From Candidatus Pedobacter colombiensis (GTDB taxonomy: Bacteria; Bacteroidota; Bacteroidia; Sphingobacteriales; Sphingobacteriaceae), in assembly GCA_029202485.1 (NCBI GenBank), contig CP119313.1, forward strand, positions 2,542,001 through 2,606,000: 64,000 nucleotides of DNA, in the 5' to 3' direction. Positions 9,115 to 19,100 of this stretch are shown one piece after another. Under the pieces are notes generated by a model. It saw only the letters and a program-made list of their open reading frames with translations. It did not search any database and was not told the origin of the DNA. Made by a program: the position numbers and the translations under genes. The first letter of the stretch is position 1. Each line of letters opens with the position of its first letter.

Positions 9115-10252
9115 CTACTTGTTTTAACATTTTTAATAAAATTGACTTCACTGTAGTGGCCGTATTTTTCAGCACCTGCCGGTATTTACTATCCATACTT
9201 GCGGCCGACAGGCTTGTATTCCCTATACCTACCGTTTGGAAACTCCTCGCGATAAATGCCAGCATCGGACGTTTTCCACCAACGACTACCCCAACTTTAA
9301 CCAGAAGCTTAAAAAGATAGGCCAATACATCCGCAGATATGGCGAGTGGCAAACGAGCACACTCCTCCCCGGCAGGTACGACAGCAATGGGATTGCTTAA
9401 ATTTTTCTTGCGATCCATACAGGTCAGCTCCGTATCCACATAACTGAGCAAAATGTCTTTTACGCCAGGACGGCCAGCATCAAATTTTACCGTCTTATGC
9501 TTATAGGTCAACGACTCCAACTCCCGTTTGTAACTAAACAGACAATCGTATTTTGCAGCCATATCGTATTGCCCGGCTAAATCTAGTGCTATCTCTGCTT
9601 TACAATACGACATAAAGCCTGTCGTATTAAAATTTGCCCTTAAAAGCAACGTTCTGAACTGACTGTTAAGACTATGTGGAAGACCCCTGCACAGTTCAAA
9701 GATCCATTTTTGCAATTTCTCCAAATACCCCATTTGGTACCAACTACCTGCTCCCACCTTTAACAACACCGTCATTTTTCCTACAACAAGCGCCTGCAAG
9801 GTCTTATCTATGCAATAGGTACTCATTGCAGAAACTAATGGTTTTACCTGTTCCTCAATCCTATCGGCAGCCATACGATACTGCAGCATAGGCATTTTTT
9901 CCAGTGGGTCCAGGTACTTTGCATAACTTCGATGCAATACGTCAATTGCAGCTATCAGACAATTCAACACCGCCTGATATAAAGGCCTCATTCTTTCCGG
10001 AAATTCTGGATACTGGTAGAGCGTATCCAGCAAAAAAGTACATTCTTTACTGATCTGTCCAAGATATCTCTTAACTCGACCGGTACCCATATTCGCAAAA
10101 AGCATTGATCGCATCTCTCCAGACACCTCTTTACCAATAGCTGGCAAACGGTCCATCCAGTTCTTAATTTCTTCATCCTCCATTATTGGTCTATCTGGTG
10201 ACATCAGCTCCAGTACTAATTTATGCAGCGTAGTTTTTGTGTGTATTTTCAT
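9098..10252 (-). CDS. Uncharacterised protein of the DUF6266 cluster
   Basis: 384 residues, not recognised. It is mostly alpha-helical with many short hydrophobic heptad-like stretches (for example QAVLNCLIAAIDVLHRSYAK and VLAYLFKLLVKVGVVVGGKR). The C-terminal stretch AASMDSKYRQVLKNTATTVK precedes a basic, Leu-rich tail. No signal peptide or transmembrane segment is clear. Its start overlaps the stop of the upstream DUF6266 gene by four bases (ATGA) and its end overlaps the next gene by 17 bases, so these three genes form one tight operon. Confidence 0.7.
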   Translation of the reverse strand: MKIHTKTTLHKLVLELMSPDRPIMEDEEIKNWMDRLPAIGKEVSGEMRSMLFANMGTGRVKRYLGQISKECTFLLDTLYQYPEFPERMRPLYQAVLNCLIAAIDVLHRSYAKYLDPLEKMPMLQYRMAADRIEEQVKPLVSAMSTYCIDKTLQALVVGKMTVLLKVGAGSWYQMGYLEKLQKWIFELCRGLPHSLNSQFRTLLLRANFNTTGFMSYCKAEIALDLAGQYDMAAKYDCLFSYKRELESLTYKHKTVKFDAGRPGVKDILLSYVDTELTCMDRKKNLSNPIAVVPAGEECARLPLAISADVLAYLFKLLVKVGVVVGGKRPMLAFIARSFQTVGIGNTSLSAASMDSKYRQVLKNTATTVKSILLKMLKQVDEEFG

Positions 10253-10890
10253 GGTTCCAACCTCCCTAAATAAATGCTCTCCGCAATTTCCTTCCTGTCA
10301 GATGAGGTTACACTCAGGTAAACCTCAACAGCATGTTCAGCCATCTGCTCATCAAAATCAAAGCTGCACTTCAATGCATTCCGTTTTACTCCACCAATAA
10401 AGCCGTCGGTCATTTTCAACTCCGGACAGTAAACCACCAACATCAGCTGATCATCGAAAGACACATTCCGTACTGCACTCCGTTCCCAATTTAGCTCCAA
10501 CTTAACCGCAGCAATGCGCTGTATTTCAACATAGTGAAGACCTTTCAAATCACCAACACTGATCAGTATTTTTGAATGGTCGACAATTATATCTGGCCAT
10601 ACACCACTAAAAGCCGTTTTATAATTGGCCGAAAAGGCAGCATTTACTTCTATCTGATCAATTGCCAGTTTTGCAAAACCAACGGTGATATAGGGATAAA
10701 ACGGCACCAGCCATTGCTGTATAAACGTAAATTTCTTTTGATTTGCCAATTGAGCGGCGGTACGTGGCCGTTTTTTTCCTTTCTTCTTTGGATGCTGCCT
10801 TACGTAAGTCACATTTTTCCAGGTCGCACCTACTACGGGACCTATTTTCCCCGAAATCCCACCTAGTATACCCTTTCTTAATTTTGCCAT
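10249..10890 (-). CDS. DUF6266 family protein (copy 1)
   Basis: 213 residues starting MAKLRKGILGGISGKIGPVV, the family signature (G-I-L-G-G-x-x-G-K-x-G-x-V-V-G-x-x-W-K), then a Lys-rich patch (KKKGKKRPRTAAQLANQKKF) and a beta-rich C-terminal half. It is the first gene of the operon that continues with the 384- and 208-residue proteins. The paralogue at 7632-8279 has lost the Lys-rich patch. Function is unknown. The operon is preceded by the nested palindromes at 10956-11054. Confidence 0.85.
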   Translation of the reverse strand: MAKLRKGILGGISGKIGPVVGATWKNVTYVRQHPKKKGKKRPRTAAQLANQKKFTFIQQWLVPFYPYITVGFAKLAIDQIEVNAAFSANYKTAFSGVWPDIIVDHSKILISVGDLKGLHYVEIQRIAAVKLELNWERSAVRNVSFDDQLMLVVYCPELKMTDGFIGGVKRNALKCSFDFDEQMAEHAVEVYLSVTSSDRKEIAESIYLGRLEP

Positions 10891-10955
10891 AATTTTAAAT
10901 TTTAAGACGGTTAAAATTTCTATTGTTTGCTATTGATTTATAGTATTTGTAGCCT

Positions 10956-11054
10956 TTATACTGGTCTTAAACTGCATTCCTGCTGCTTTTATACTGGTAA
11001 AGCAGTAGCATACCAGTATAAAAGCAGTACTATACCAGTAGGAGACCAGTATAA
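10956..11054. repeat. Nested inverted repeats built on an ATACTGGT/ACCAGTAT unit
   Basis: A perfect 17-base inverted repeat (10983-10999 against 11011-11027, spacer 11 bases) sits inside a perfect 12-base inverted repeat (10956-10967 against 11043-11054). The core ATACTGGT or its complement occurs five times in about 100 bases, including 11031-11039. It lies between the DUF6266 operon and a small HTH gene, so it may be an operator array or a regulatory stem. Confidence 0.75.
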
Positions 11055-11147
11055 GTTATACAGCTGATGCTAAGCACATTATGTCATCAAATCTAAAATC
11101 AAGCATTGTTAAAACCTAGTAAACCAAGGTTGGTGTCTGGATTTGTC

Positions 11148-11432
11148 TTAAAAAGTCTGGGTTTGTCCGATATTTTCTGTCATTTTAATGAGGTCGGCCT
11201 TTAGATAATAATGTTTATTACCAATCATGCGGGTACTGATGAGTTTCTTTTTACGCCAACGATATAGTGTTTGATCACAAACTTTGAATAAGCGCTTAGC
11301 GTCGCTGTTATCCAGTAGCTCCTCCTCAAGGGGCACTGGCCTGGCGTATACCATAGGTAATTTTGTTCTGATGTCGATCAGTACAGCTAAAATCTCTTTT
11401 AATAAGGAAATGATTTGTAGCAGCATAGGCAA
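11148..11432 (-). CDS. Small HTH DNA-binding protein (excisionase/MerR-like HTH_17)
   Basis: 94 residues. The first 35 residues look helical and hydrophobic; the C-terminal half holds a winged HTH of the HTH_17 type (ELLDNSDAKRLFKVCDQTLYR WRKKK region, about 37-65, then the wing KHYYLKADLIKM). These proteins bind DNA and are frequent in mobile or accessory regions of this phylum. It lies about 260 bases upstream of the DUF6266 operon with the nested palindromes between, so it is a candidate regulator of that operon. Confidence 0.75.
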   Translation of the reverse strand: MPMLLQIISLLKEILAVLIDIRTKLPMVYARPVPLEEELLDNSDAKRLFKVCDQTLYRWRKKKLISTRMIGNKHYYLKADLIKMTENIGQTQTF

Positions 11433-11472
11433 ATAAAGCTATACCGGAATAATGGTGTAACTATTGGAAGCG

Positions 11473-12939
11473 TTAGTATCTTGAATTCAGTTTTTCAAAC
11501 AACAGTTTTGCTGGTGTCTGAAACTCCATAACATTCCAGGTTCCGAAGCCAAAACATACGTTTTTTTCTTCTAAGGTAAACCTACCCTTGTAAGGATGAA
11601 AAGGAATTTTATGGTCTTCTTTTTGAATGAAAATGATAGACTCGCTTAAAACTCTGGCATCCGGAAATTCCAGCCAAAAACTCAGTCCACCTAATGGCTT
11701 CACTACATTAACCATATTCCCAAGAGCATTTACCAATTGCATCCCAACTTCAAACATGTGCTCTTTCTTTTCTCTTTGCATTTTCTTAATGCTGTGCAAC
11801 AACTTATTGTTGTTTAACATCATAGCAATCGCTTGCTCAATAAGCGGATCCTTAAACGGGCTTTGGCCGATATAAGTAAACTGCATCAATTGTATAAACT
11901 CTGCTGCGGCAACAATAGTACGTGTTTGTTGCATATAGATGGACAATAAACTCAATGCACCCAGGTAAATCACATGTCCGTTGTGGTTCTGGCAAATCAG
12001 TGGTTTAAAAGGCTTTATTTCATACCAAAATTCATGGTAATCGTCTTCCTCAATGATATAAAATTGATGTTTCTTAGCCAACTCCAAAAGCTCTACACAT
12101 TCGTTTTCCGGTATGGAGTAACCTTCTGGATAACTACATTGCTGCCTTACATATAAGGCTTTTATGGTTGTCTTCTTCAATAATCTCTTTAGTTTGCCAA
12201 TAAAACCATTTTCGAAAGATTTTATATCATGCAATACTGCACCACAGTCGGTAATTAGCTTTTTGACCATTGCGTCCCTGGGCGCAGTATTTACCACATG
12301 ATCAAAAGGCCTGAGTAACACTTTAAAAACCTGTTGTAAGGCCTCCCTTCTACCCAGCACTACCTCTAAACAGCTAGAACTGATCCTAAAATTCCGTGTT
12401 TTATTCAGGTAATCCAATATTGCAGTTTTAAACTCCATACTTTTCATTTCGGAAATTCTATCCATCTGATTAAAGTCTCCGTAAACTTTAGCCTGCTTGC
12501 TGATCTGGGTGAGGTACAGCCAATGTGATAAATAATGTGGTCCTGGCGTATCAAGACCCAACATGATAAAATCCGAAGGAGGATGATCGTTATGAATTTC
12601 AATATTAGGGGTATTGTTTAACCTTACCGGAAGCCTTTCAATGCTACGATCTGCCGGATGCAGCAAATCATAATTCGGAAAACATAATGACACAAAAGTA
12701 CCAGAGCCTTTAACCGGATCTAGCCAGCCTTTATCCTCTAATCGTTTATAGATTCGAAACATCGTATTTCGGTGTATTTCGTTTAACTTACCTACAACCC
12801 TATAAGAGGGTATTCTTGATCCAGGTAAAATGATGCCTGTTTGTATATACTTTACGATTAACTTATATACCTGAACACTGGTAAGTGGGCCATTTGGAGG
12901 TTGAGGAAATCTCCATATTTCTGCGTTGATTTTGTTCAT
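11473..12939 (-). CDS. MocR/PdxR-type GntR regulator with degenerate aminotransferase domain
   Basis: 488 residues. Residues about 18-85 form a GntR winged HTH (SRIPSYRVVGKLNEIHRNTM, then RLEDKGWLDPVKGSGTFVS). The rest is a fold-type I aminotransferase-like domain, as in MocR regulators that sense PLP compounds. The acidic motif IIEEDDYHEF (295-304) is kept, but where the PLP-binding lysine is expected (normally Y-x-G-x-x-S-K) the sequence is YLGALSLLS, with Leu at residue 331. PLP cannot be held as an internal aldimine, so the domain is probably a scaffold or binds another ligand. It is divergent from a degenerate Crp-like gene at 13155. Confidence 0.85.
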   Translation of the reverse strand: MNKINAEIWRFPQPPNGPLTSVQVYKLIVKYIQTGIILPGSRIPSYRVVGKLNEIHRNTMFRIYKRLEDKGWLDPVKGSGTFVSLCFPNYDLLHPADRSIERLPVRLNNTPNIEIHNDHPPSDFIMLGLDTPGPHYLSHWLYLTQISKQAKVYGDFNQMDRISEMKSMEFKTAILDYLNKTRNFRISSSCLEVVLGRREALQQVFKVLLRPFDHVVNTAPRDAMVKKLITDCGAVLHDIKSFENGFIGKLKRLLKKTTIKALYVRQQCSYPEGYSIPENECVELLELAKKHQFYIIEEDDYHEFWYEIKPFKPLICQNHNGHVIYLGALSLLSIYMQQTRTIVAAAEFIQLMQFTYIGQSPFKDPLIEQAIAMMLNNNKLLHSIKKMQREKKEHMFEVGMQLVNALGNMVNVVKPLGGLSFWLEFPDARVLSESIIFIQKEDHKIPFHPYKGRFTLEEKNVCFGFGTWNVMEFQTPAKLLFEKLNSRY

Positions 12940-13154
12940 TGAGATGGTTTTACATTTGATTGATCGTAATTTAGAAGAAAAATTTGCTTAAAAGAAAAAA
13001 ACCATAGCACCTTTAAACTGACCACAGGGGGTATAACGAGAATTGACACCAATTAATTTTAATTATTCGTTTGATATTTACAGTTATAATTATTTGACAA
13101 ATAACCCAATAACCAAGCATGTAAGTAAAAATCCCGAACTCAATTCCTCAGCCT

Positions 13155-13763
13155 ATGGATAACTGTAACATTCATGATAAGCAAAAACTCATTACACAGT
13201 ATGTGATACCATCATTGGGTAGCCAGCTGTCGGAAGATCAGGGGTTTATAACGCAGTTAATTTTACATAGCCGACTGATCCTATCTATCAAAAACCAGCA
13301 AATAGAAACACCAGGCCCATTTGAGGATGCTTATGTCTGGTTTTCCATCGATGCTATGGTGCATAGCTATTACTTTTGTCCGCACAGATTTGTTAAAAAG
13401 GGAACCCGGATCTGGAAAAAGAGAGAATTCATACTTTTTACCAGCTGCCTGCTCGACCAGCAATTACGCACAGATTATCTGGAGATGCTGGAGAACGGGC
13501 GAATGATTTTCATAAAATATGCGCATGTACTAAGCCTTATGGAACGTTATCCAGAACTAGAAAACCAGATTAAACTGGTATCCATCAATAACGAACGTTA
13601 CTATCACAACAGGAATTTAATGTTGAACAAGCCCCCAGTTGAAAGGGTGAGACAACTGATTGCCGAAAATCCACTTTTTGTAAATAGTACCAGCAGGAGC
13701 ATTCAGGCTATGCATGTCAATTTAACCAGAAATGGATATGCCAATCAATTGAAGAAACTGTAA
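13155..13763 (+). CDS. Degenerate Crp/Fnr-like regulator
   Basis: 202 residues. The layout follows small Bacteroidota Crp/Fnr proteins: a cyclic-nucleotide-binding-like N-terminal half (about 1-110), a linker helix (SLMERYPELENQIKLVSINN) and a C-terminal part with PPVERVRQLIAENPLFV followed by SIQAMHVNLTRNGYANQLKK, which lines up with the family end (I-A-S-Y-L-G-I-x-x-x-x-L-S-R-I-R). The recognition helix is poorly conserved and the protein is short for the family, so DNA binding is uncertain. It diverges from the MocR-like gene with a 215-base gap. Confidence 0.55.
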   Translation: MDNCNIHDKQKLITQYVIPSLGSQLSEDQGFITQLILHSRLILSIKNQQIETPGPFEDAYVWFSIDAMVHSYYFCPHRFVKKGTRIWKKREFILFTSCLLDQQLRTDYLEMLENGRMIFIKYAHVLSLMERYPELENQIKLVSINNERYYHNRNLMLNKPPVERVRQLIAENPLFVNSTSRSIQAMHVNLTRNGYANQLKKL

Positions 13764-13854
13764 AGCAAGCTTTCCAAAAAAAATGCCAATGGCTTGGCTG
13801 GTATAATGCCCATCTATGGGCAGCTGTGCTTTTATTTCCGGGCTACTTTTGGGT

Positions 13855-14331
13855 ATGAAGAAAGATATAGAAACACTAAATCTAAAAAGAAAATTAGAAC
13901 TACTTGTAGCAATATTAACTGTATTCCTTATCCTGTTTTGGCTATATGCAGCTGGAACACAAATATCTGACTTTAATAAGTTTAAGGGAGAAATGAATAA
14001 TCAAGTGTTTTCAAATCGGATTAGCAGATTATTGGCTTACCTCATTCCCAGCTCAGAAATTATCATAGCTACCCTACTCGTTAATCGCCCAACAAGACTT
14101 ATTGGCATGAAAATGAGTCTTTTATTGACACTTACTTTCAGTACTTATATCATACTAGCCTTATTGAATGTTTATAGCAGAATGCCATGCAATTGTGCAG
14201 GCCTAATGGGCAGCAACAGTACCTGGGTAGCCAATTTAATCTTGAACCTGATTGTTACGGTAGTTGCCGTAACGGGGTTAATCATAAACCTAAAGATGAA
14301 GGAAAGGAGGACAAAGGTATGGATACAATAG
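13855..14331 (+). CDS. MauE/DoxX-like redox membrane protein
   Basis: 158 residues from the ATG at 13855 (MKKDIETLNLKRKLELL); an upstream ATG at 13816 is in frame but adds an uncharacteristic 13 residues. Four membrane helices are visible: about 16-34, 57-73, 83-105 and 125-145. The MPCNCAGLMG motif before the last helix is typical of the MauE-like family in Bacteroidota. Members are thought to handle disulfides or quinones, often beside small secreted proteins. It is followed by a DUF6520 gene, a frequent partner. The substrate is unknown. Confidence 0.8.
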   Translation: MKKDIETLNLKRKLELLVAILTVFLILFWLYAAGTQISDFNKFKGEMNNQVFSNRISRLLAYLIPSSEIIIATLLVNRPTRLIGMKMSLLLTLTFSTYIILALLNVYSRMPCNCAGLMGSNSTWVANLILNLIVTVVAVTGLIINLKMKERRTKVWIQ

Positions 14332-14433
14332 TATCACATGCCCCTTTACCGGCATGATAGTGATTCGAACCTCCTGTATTAAACATCTCTGCATACAGGT
14401 TGAACCTACAAGAGATAATAAAAACCAAATATT

Positions 14434-14727
14434 ATGAATAGATTAAATAAACTACCCTTGATGGCCTTCGCTTTAGGTCTCGGGTTTATAGTAGCTATGA
14501 GTTCTTTTAAAAACAAATCTACAGCTGCCAATTATTTCTATAATACCTCTACTTTAAAATGGGAAGCACTTAGTCCATCTGTTGTTGAAGGAATGTTACC
14601 TGGAAATTATCAATGTGAATTTAGTCAAACGCTAAAATGCACAGCAGAAACTGTGACCTATACGGAGGCTCATCCTGAAGGAATTCCAAGTGGAATTGTA
14701 CGTGATGGAGAATTTGAGATTCAGTAA
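14434..14727 (+). CDS. DUF6520 family small secreted protein
   Basis: 97 residues with an N-terminal hydrophobic signal segment (LPLMAFALGLGFIVAMSSF) and a short C-terminal domain containing two Cys (YQCEFSQTLKCTAETVTY). This matches the DUF6520 pattern. The two cysteines next to a MauE-like redox membrane gene suggest the pair form a disulfide, but that is inference. A strong shared terminator follows within five bases. Confidence 0.8.
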   Translation: MNRLNKLPLMAFALGLGFIVAMSSFKNKSTAANYFYNTSTLKWEALSPSVVEGMLPGNYQCEFSQTLKCTAETVTYTEAHPEGIPSGIVRDGEFEIQ

Positions 14728-14731
14728 TTAC

Positions 14732-14780
14732 TTTTAACCAATTAAAGGCCACTGTATTGGTGGCCTTTAATTGGTTAAAA
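14732..14780. terminator. Bidirectional terminator
   Basis: Perfect 21-base arms (14732-14752 and 14760-14780) around a 7-base loop, with T-runs at the ends on both strands. It separates the convergent DUF6520 gene (stop 14727) and SusD gene (stop 14789) and can serve both. Confidence 0.9.
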
Positions 14781-14788
14781 TATCATAT

Positions 14789-16153
14789 TTATCGGATATT
14801 TTGCGGTATTCCGCTCATTTTAATCTCATCATCCGGAATCGGAAAAGTATACTTTGGATCATTAGGAGGTAATGTATATACGATATTATTGATACTCCTT
14901 TTTAAAGTGACAGCATACTTTGTTTCTTTATTTAGTCTTCGGAGATCAGACCATCTGATACTTCTACCGAATAGCTCCTTTCTTCTCTCAGAAATTATTT
15001 TATCTAACGCGATCTCCGCATCATTGGTAAAAAACGGAGTGAATATCTTTTTATCAATACGATTTTTGAGTAGCGTATTGATATCCCTTAATGCGCTGTT
15101 TAAATCCTTTCTTCTCGCAGCGCATTCAGCCCTTATGAGAAGAATTTCGTCAGTAGCGAGTCCACAAAAAGAATCTACATTGCTGTATCCACCTTTAAAT
15201 GTTATTACGCCATTACCATCCTTATCAAAAAATATTGCTCTTCGTAAGTCACTGTTATCGTATAAATTGTAAACATCCTCAGCAATAAAACTCCTTTTTC
15301 TATTATTAAATTTATAAGCGATTAGTGAGGTATGGAAAAGTACCTCATCATTACCATTTGGAATAGATGAAGGAATTGGACGAATATCAGCAGGATTTAA
15401 CAAATTGTAATCTATAAGTTTTCCCTCTAGCTTTAAACAATCATCTGCATATTTTTCGGCATTGATATAATCACCCATAGTTAAATAAGTGCGGGCAAGC
15501 ATTGCCAGCGCCGCAGGTTTATATGGAATTGTCTTATAAGTAACACGCACAGGCAGCAGGGTTTCAGCTAGTTTAAGATCAGCTATAATTTGATCGTAAG
15601 TTTGTTTTAACGTTCCTCGCGGTGAAATAATGTTGACATCAGAGCTTGTCCTTACTGGTAGTCCTAAAACTGAAGATGCTGTCTGTACATCATACGGCTC
15701 TGCAAACCCTTGCGTTAAATGATAAAGTGCAATTGCCCGGAAGAATAATGCACGACCTTTTAGTGTATTTGCTTTTTCTTGAATTGTTTTTTGAGAGGTG
15801 TACTTTCCGAGTCCATCCAATACCACATTTGCATAAAAAATCTGTTGATAGGCCGTCGTCCAGTCCGGACTTGGCTGGCCCTCAAATAAATCCTTTTTCC
15901 ATAGATAGGTATTTATTTCGTAATCGTTCAATGTAAGAATAGCTTCAGAAGTGGTAAAATAATCATCAGCGCTTATGTTTCCCAGGGCTGGTGCTGTATT
16001 CATAATCAGTTGATTATTTAACAGAAATTCAAAATCTTCTAATGTAGTGGGTACTAATAGCGCCTTATCTGATTTCTTTTCAAGGAACTCTTTTTGGCAG
16101 GATACCAGCAACAAGAGAACTCCAAATATTATAATGTTTTGTATAAGTTTCAT
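14789..16153 (-). CDS. SusD/RagB-family outer-membrane lipoprotein
   Basis: 454 residues with a lipoprotein leader (MKLIQNIIIFGVLLLLVSC, acylated Cys at residue 19, followed by QKEF). The TPR-like helical core contains LKGRALFFRAIALYHL and the C-terminal half has the family motif ISERRKELFGRSIRWSDLRR. It captures substrate for the SusC at 16174, which lies 20 bases upstream in the same operon. Length and fold are normal. The operon also carries a TlpA-like thioredoxin, a combination seen in loci of Bacteroidota whose substrate is unknown. Confidence 0.93.
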   Translation of the reverse strand: MKLIQNIIIFGVLLLLVSCQKEFLEKKSDKALLVPTTLEDFEFLLNNQLIMNTAPALGNISADDYFTTSEAILTLNDYEINTYLWKKDLFEGQPSPDWTTAYQQIFYANVVLDGLGKYTSQKTIQEKANTLKGRALFFRAIALYHLTQGFAEPYDVQTASSVLGLPVRTSSDVNIISPRGTLKQTYDQIIADLKLAETLLPVRVTYKTIPYKPAALAMLARTYLTMGDYINAEKYADDCLKLEGKLIDYNLLNPADIRPIPSSIPNGNDEVLFHTSLIAYKFNNRKRSFIAEDVYNLYDNSDLRRAIFFDKDGNGVITFKGGYSNVDSFCGLATDEILLIRAECAARRKDLNSALRDINTLLKNRIDKKIFTPFFTNDAEIALDKIISERRKELFGRSIRWSDLRRLNKETKYAVTLKRSINNIVYTLPPNDPKYTFPIPDDEIKMSGIPQNIR

Positions 16154-16173
16154 GTGAAATAAGTTAAATACAG

Positions 16174-19100
16174 TTAAAAATCTAGTTTGACTCCAATTGC
16201 AGATGTTCGCGGTGGAATTGCATATGGATAATCTGGATCAACAGATGAATGATCTGCTTTCCATAATATTCCAATGTTATTCAGATAAACAAATACGTTC
16301 AGGTTCTTAATAAATATATCCTGCAATCTCTTGCCTGAAAACGAGTAGTCTAAACGAATATCCTGCAAACGAATATGATCGCCTTTACCCACCAATGTTT
16401 CGGAATAGGAGTAAAAATTATCACGGTTTATGTTAATTTGAGTCGGCATGGATGGAACCTGAGTCGTTAACTCGTCTCCAGGTTTTTGCCATCGCTTACT
16501 GTAATCCCCATGCCCCCCTTGCGCATTGAGTATCGTACTATATCTTACAGAGTTTTTTCGAAAATAATAACCTAACCTGAAGCTAACATTTGCAGAAAGA
16601 CTTAAATTTCTCCACGTTACAGTGTTTCTAACTGCTCCAAAAAATGTTGGACGTGCGGGGCCATTATAAATAATATTTTCTGGCGTTGCGTTATCAATAA
16701 TCCCTTTATAATCACTACTTAATTGATTGTCAATAAATCCTTGTGGTGAACCGGTTTGAGCATCTAAGCCACCCCATTTATAGCTGTAAACGGCATACAA
16801 TGGCTTCCCTTCAAAAGGATAAATTCCATTTCCACTTCCTTCAGAAAGGTAATTACCAGCAGGAGCTTTGATTAAGTATTTACTTACCGTTTCCTTAATG
16901 TGACTGAATAAGAAATTCGTTTCCCATTTCAATAACCCGGTAGTATTCTGACTATTTAGAACAAAATCAAAGCCTTTTCCAGAAGTATTGGCTGTATTTC
17001 CCCTAAATCTGGAAATACCAGTAGATGGGGCAAAAGGAGTTTGTCCAATAAGATCAAATCCATTCTTTATGAAATAATCAAAACTTCCTGATAGCCGATT
17101 ATTACCGATGACAAAGTCCAAGCCCATATTTACTATTTTAACACGCTCCCATCTCAACTCAGGATTGGGCGGGTTAGTTATTTCTGCATAAGGTAAGTTT
17201 GTAAACGAGGTTGTACCCACAAGCATGGCGGTGGTATAGGCCGTAACAGTTTTGTCTACATTACCATTGTATCCGTAAGAAGCGCGTAGTTTTAAACTTG
17301 GAACAACTTCTGACCTATAAAAAGATTCGTTATTAACAATCCAGCTAACTCCTGCCGACCACAACGGAACGCCTTTCTGATTAGTCTTTACCCCAAAAAT
17401 ATTGCTACGATCAATTCTGGCACTTCCAGAAACAATAAAGCGGTTATCGTAGGTATAAGTGCCATTAAAAAAAGATGATAAAAAGCGATCTGAAAGATCT
17501 TTTGTCTTATCTCTATTCTCAATAATCCTTTTGTTTGTTGCTGAAATGTATTGGGGAAATGGATCAATATAATTAACCAATTTACCAGTAGCATGTTCAT
17601 CATCATAACCATAGGTTCTATTGATGTAGCTTAATCCTCGACTATCACTCAATTCATATCCAGCTAAAGCATCTAGGCGATGTTTCTCCCCCAGCTGATT
17701 ATTGTAGTTAAGCTGTCCTCTGATGTTTTGAGTAAGCCCATCACCCTTTTGCCTATCCAATATTCCACCTAATGGGATCGGACTAAGCAATTGATTGGTT
17801 GGGCTAATTGACGAATATTGATCAATGATATTCCTGGTATAAAATCCTTGTGCGTCATTCAGGTTTTCAAGCAATGAATTTGTCTTGCTGTACTGGTAGT
17901 GTAAGTCGACTACAAAGCCTTTCCCAATTTTATATTTTAAAGCAGTACTGATCCGCAAATCAGTTGAAGTTGTAACATTATTATTTAGGCGTAATTCCTC
18001 CAAAGGATTATAAGTCCAATCCAGTAATCCCTTATCAAGTGCATCATTAGCAAAGTTTTGTCGGTAGTATTTAGGGATAACTAAGCCCTTTCCATTTTGA
18101 TCAGCTATTTGAGCATAAGGGTATGGATCACCTGAAGACATAGAAAGATCAGAAAAAGACAAACCATTCAATTCATTCCTGGTATTTGCAAAATATAATG
18201 CCGTACTAACCTCAAGTTTGTTCGCTAACAAAGAATAGGTATTTGCGACATTAAAAGTCAAACGATCATTATTATTTCGGACTACATTCAAATTATTCTT
18301 ATCGTATCCAACAGATAAATAATAGCGTTGCTCAGCACTTCCTCCATTTAGGTTTATGGATACTTGTTTATTGATGCTGTTTCGGTTAAAGTATTTCCCA
18401 TACTCCTTTCTTACATCAATTCCTTTTAATGCTTCAATCTTAGCTTGTGCAGCTAAAGGGTCCATTTTACCATCTCTCGCAGCAATCAAAAGTTCTACAA
18501 CTGGCGTTAATGGCTGGAAATTGGCAGAATTTTCAATCGATGTATAAAATCCCTTTTCAAATAGTTTTTTCTCGATAGCTATAAAATCAGCAGATGAAAG
18601 TACAGACTGATAAAACAAATCAGGCTTAGCTCCATAAGTAAAATTTGAGTTCACATTCAAAGTGGGCTTGGTATTAAACGCTCCTTTTTTTGTGGTAATT
18701 ACGATTACCCCATTACCTGCTCTTGCACCCCAGATTGATGCGGCAGAAGCATCCTTAAGTATGGTAATGGTAGAAACATCATTTGGGTTAATCGTAGCTA
18801 AATCTCCCTCATAAGGGAAATTATCAATTACAATTAAAGGATCAGTTTTTGCAAACAATGTACTTTGCCCTCTAATACTGATTCCACTTGTTACGCCCCT
18901 CCTGTTAAAAATCAAACCAGAAGTTACATCTTCCAGTCTGCTTATCAGGTCGGTGCTTACGCGTCTGTTTAACAATTTTTCATTAACAACCACATATGAA
19001 CCAGTTGTGCTATTTTTGGAAAGTTGCTGGTACCCGGAAGAGACAATTACTTCATCCAACTCTTGATTTTCTGGCATCAGACTAATACTAACTGAAGCAG

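Noticed and set aside
10940..11060. CRISPR-like repeats
   Set aside because: The repeated unit is 8 bases and inverted, with irregular spacing, no spacers of equal length and no cas genes nearby.
14341..14372. Possible tRNA 3' end on the - strand (a TTCGAATC T-loop-like segment)
   Set aside because: The T-stem does not pair and no acceptor or anticodon arm fits; it is just a short match.
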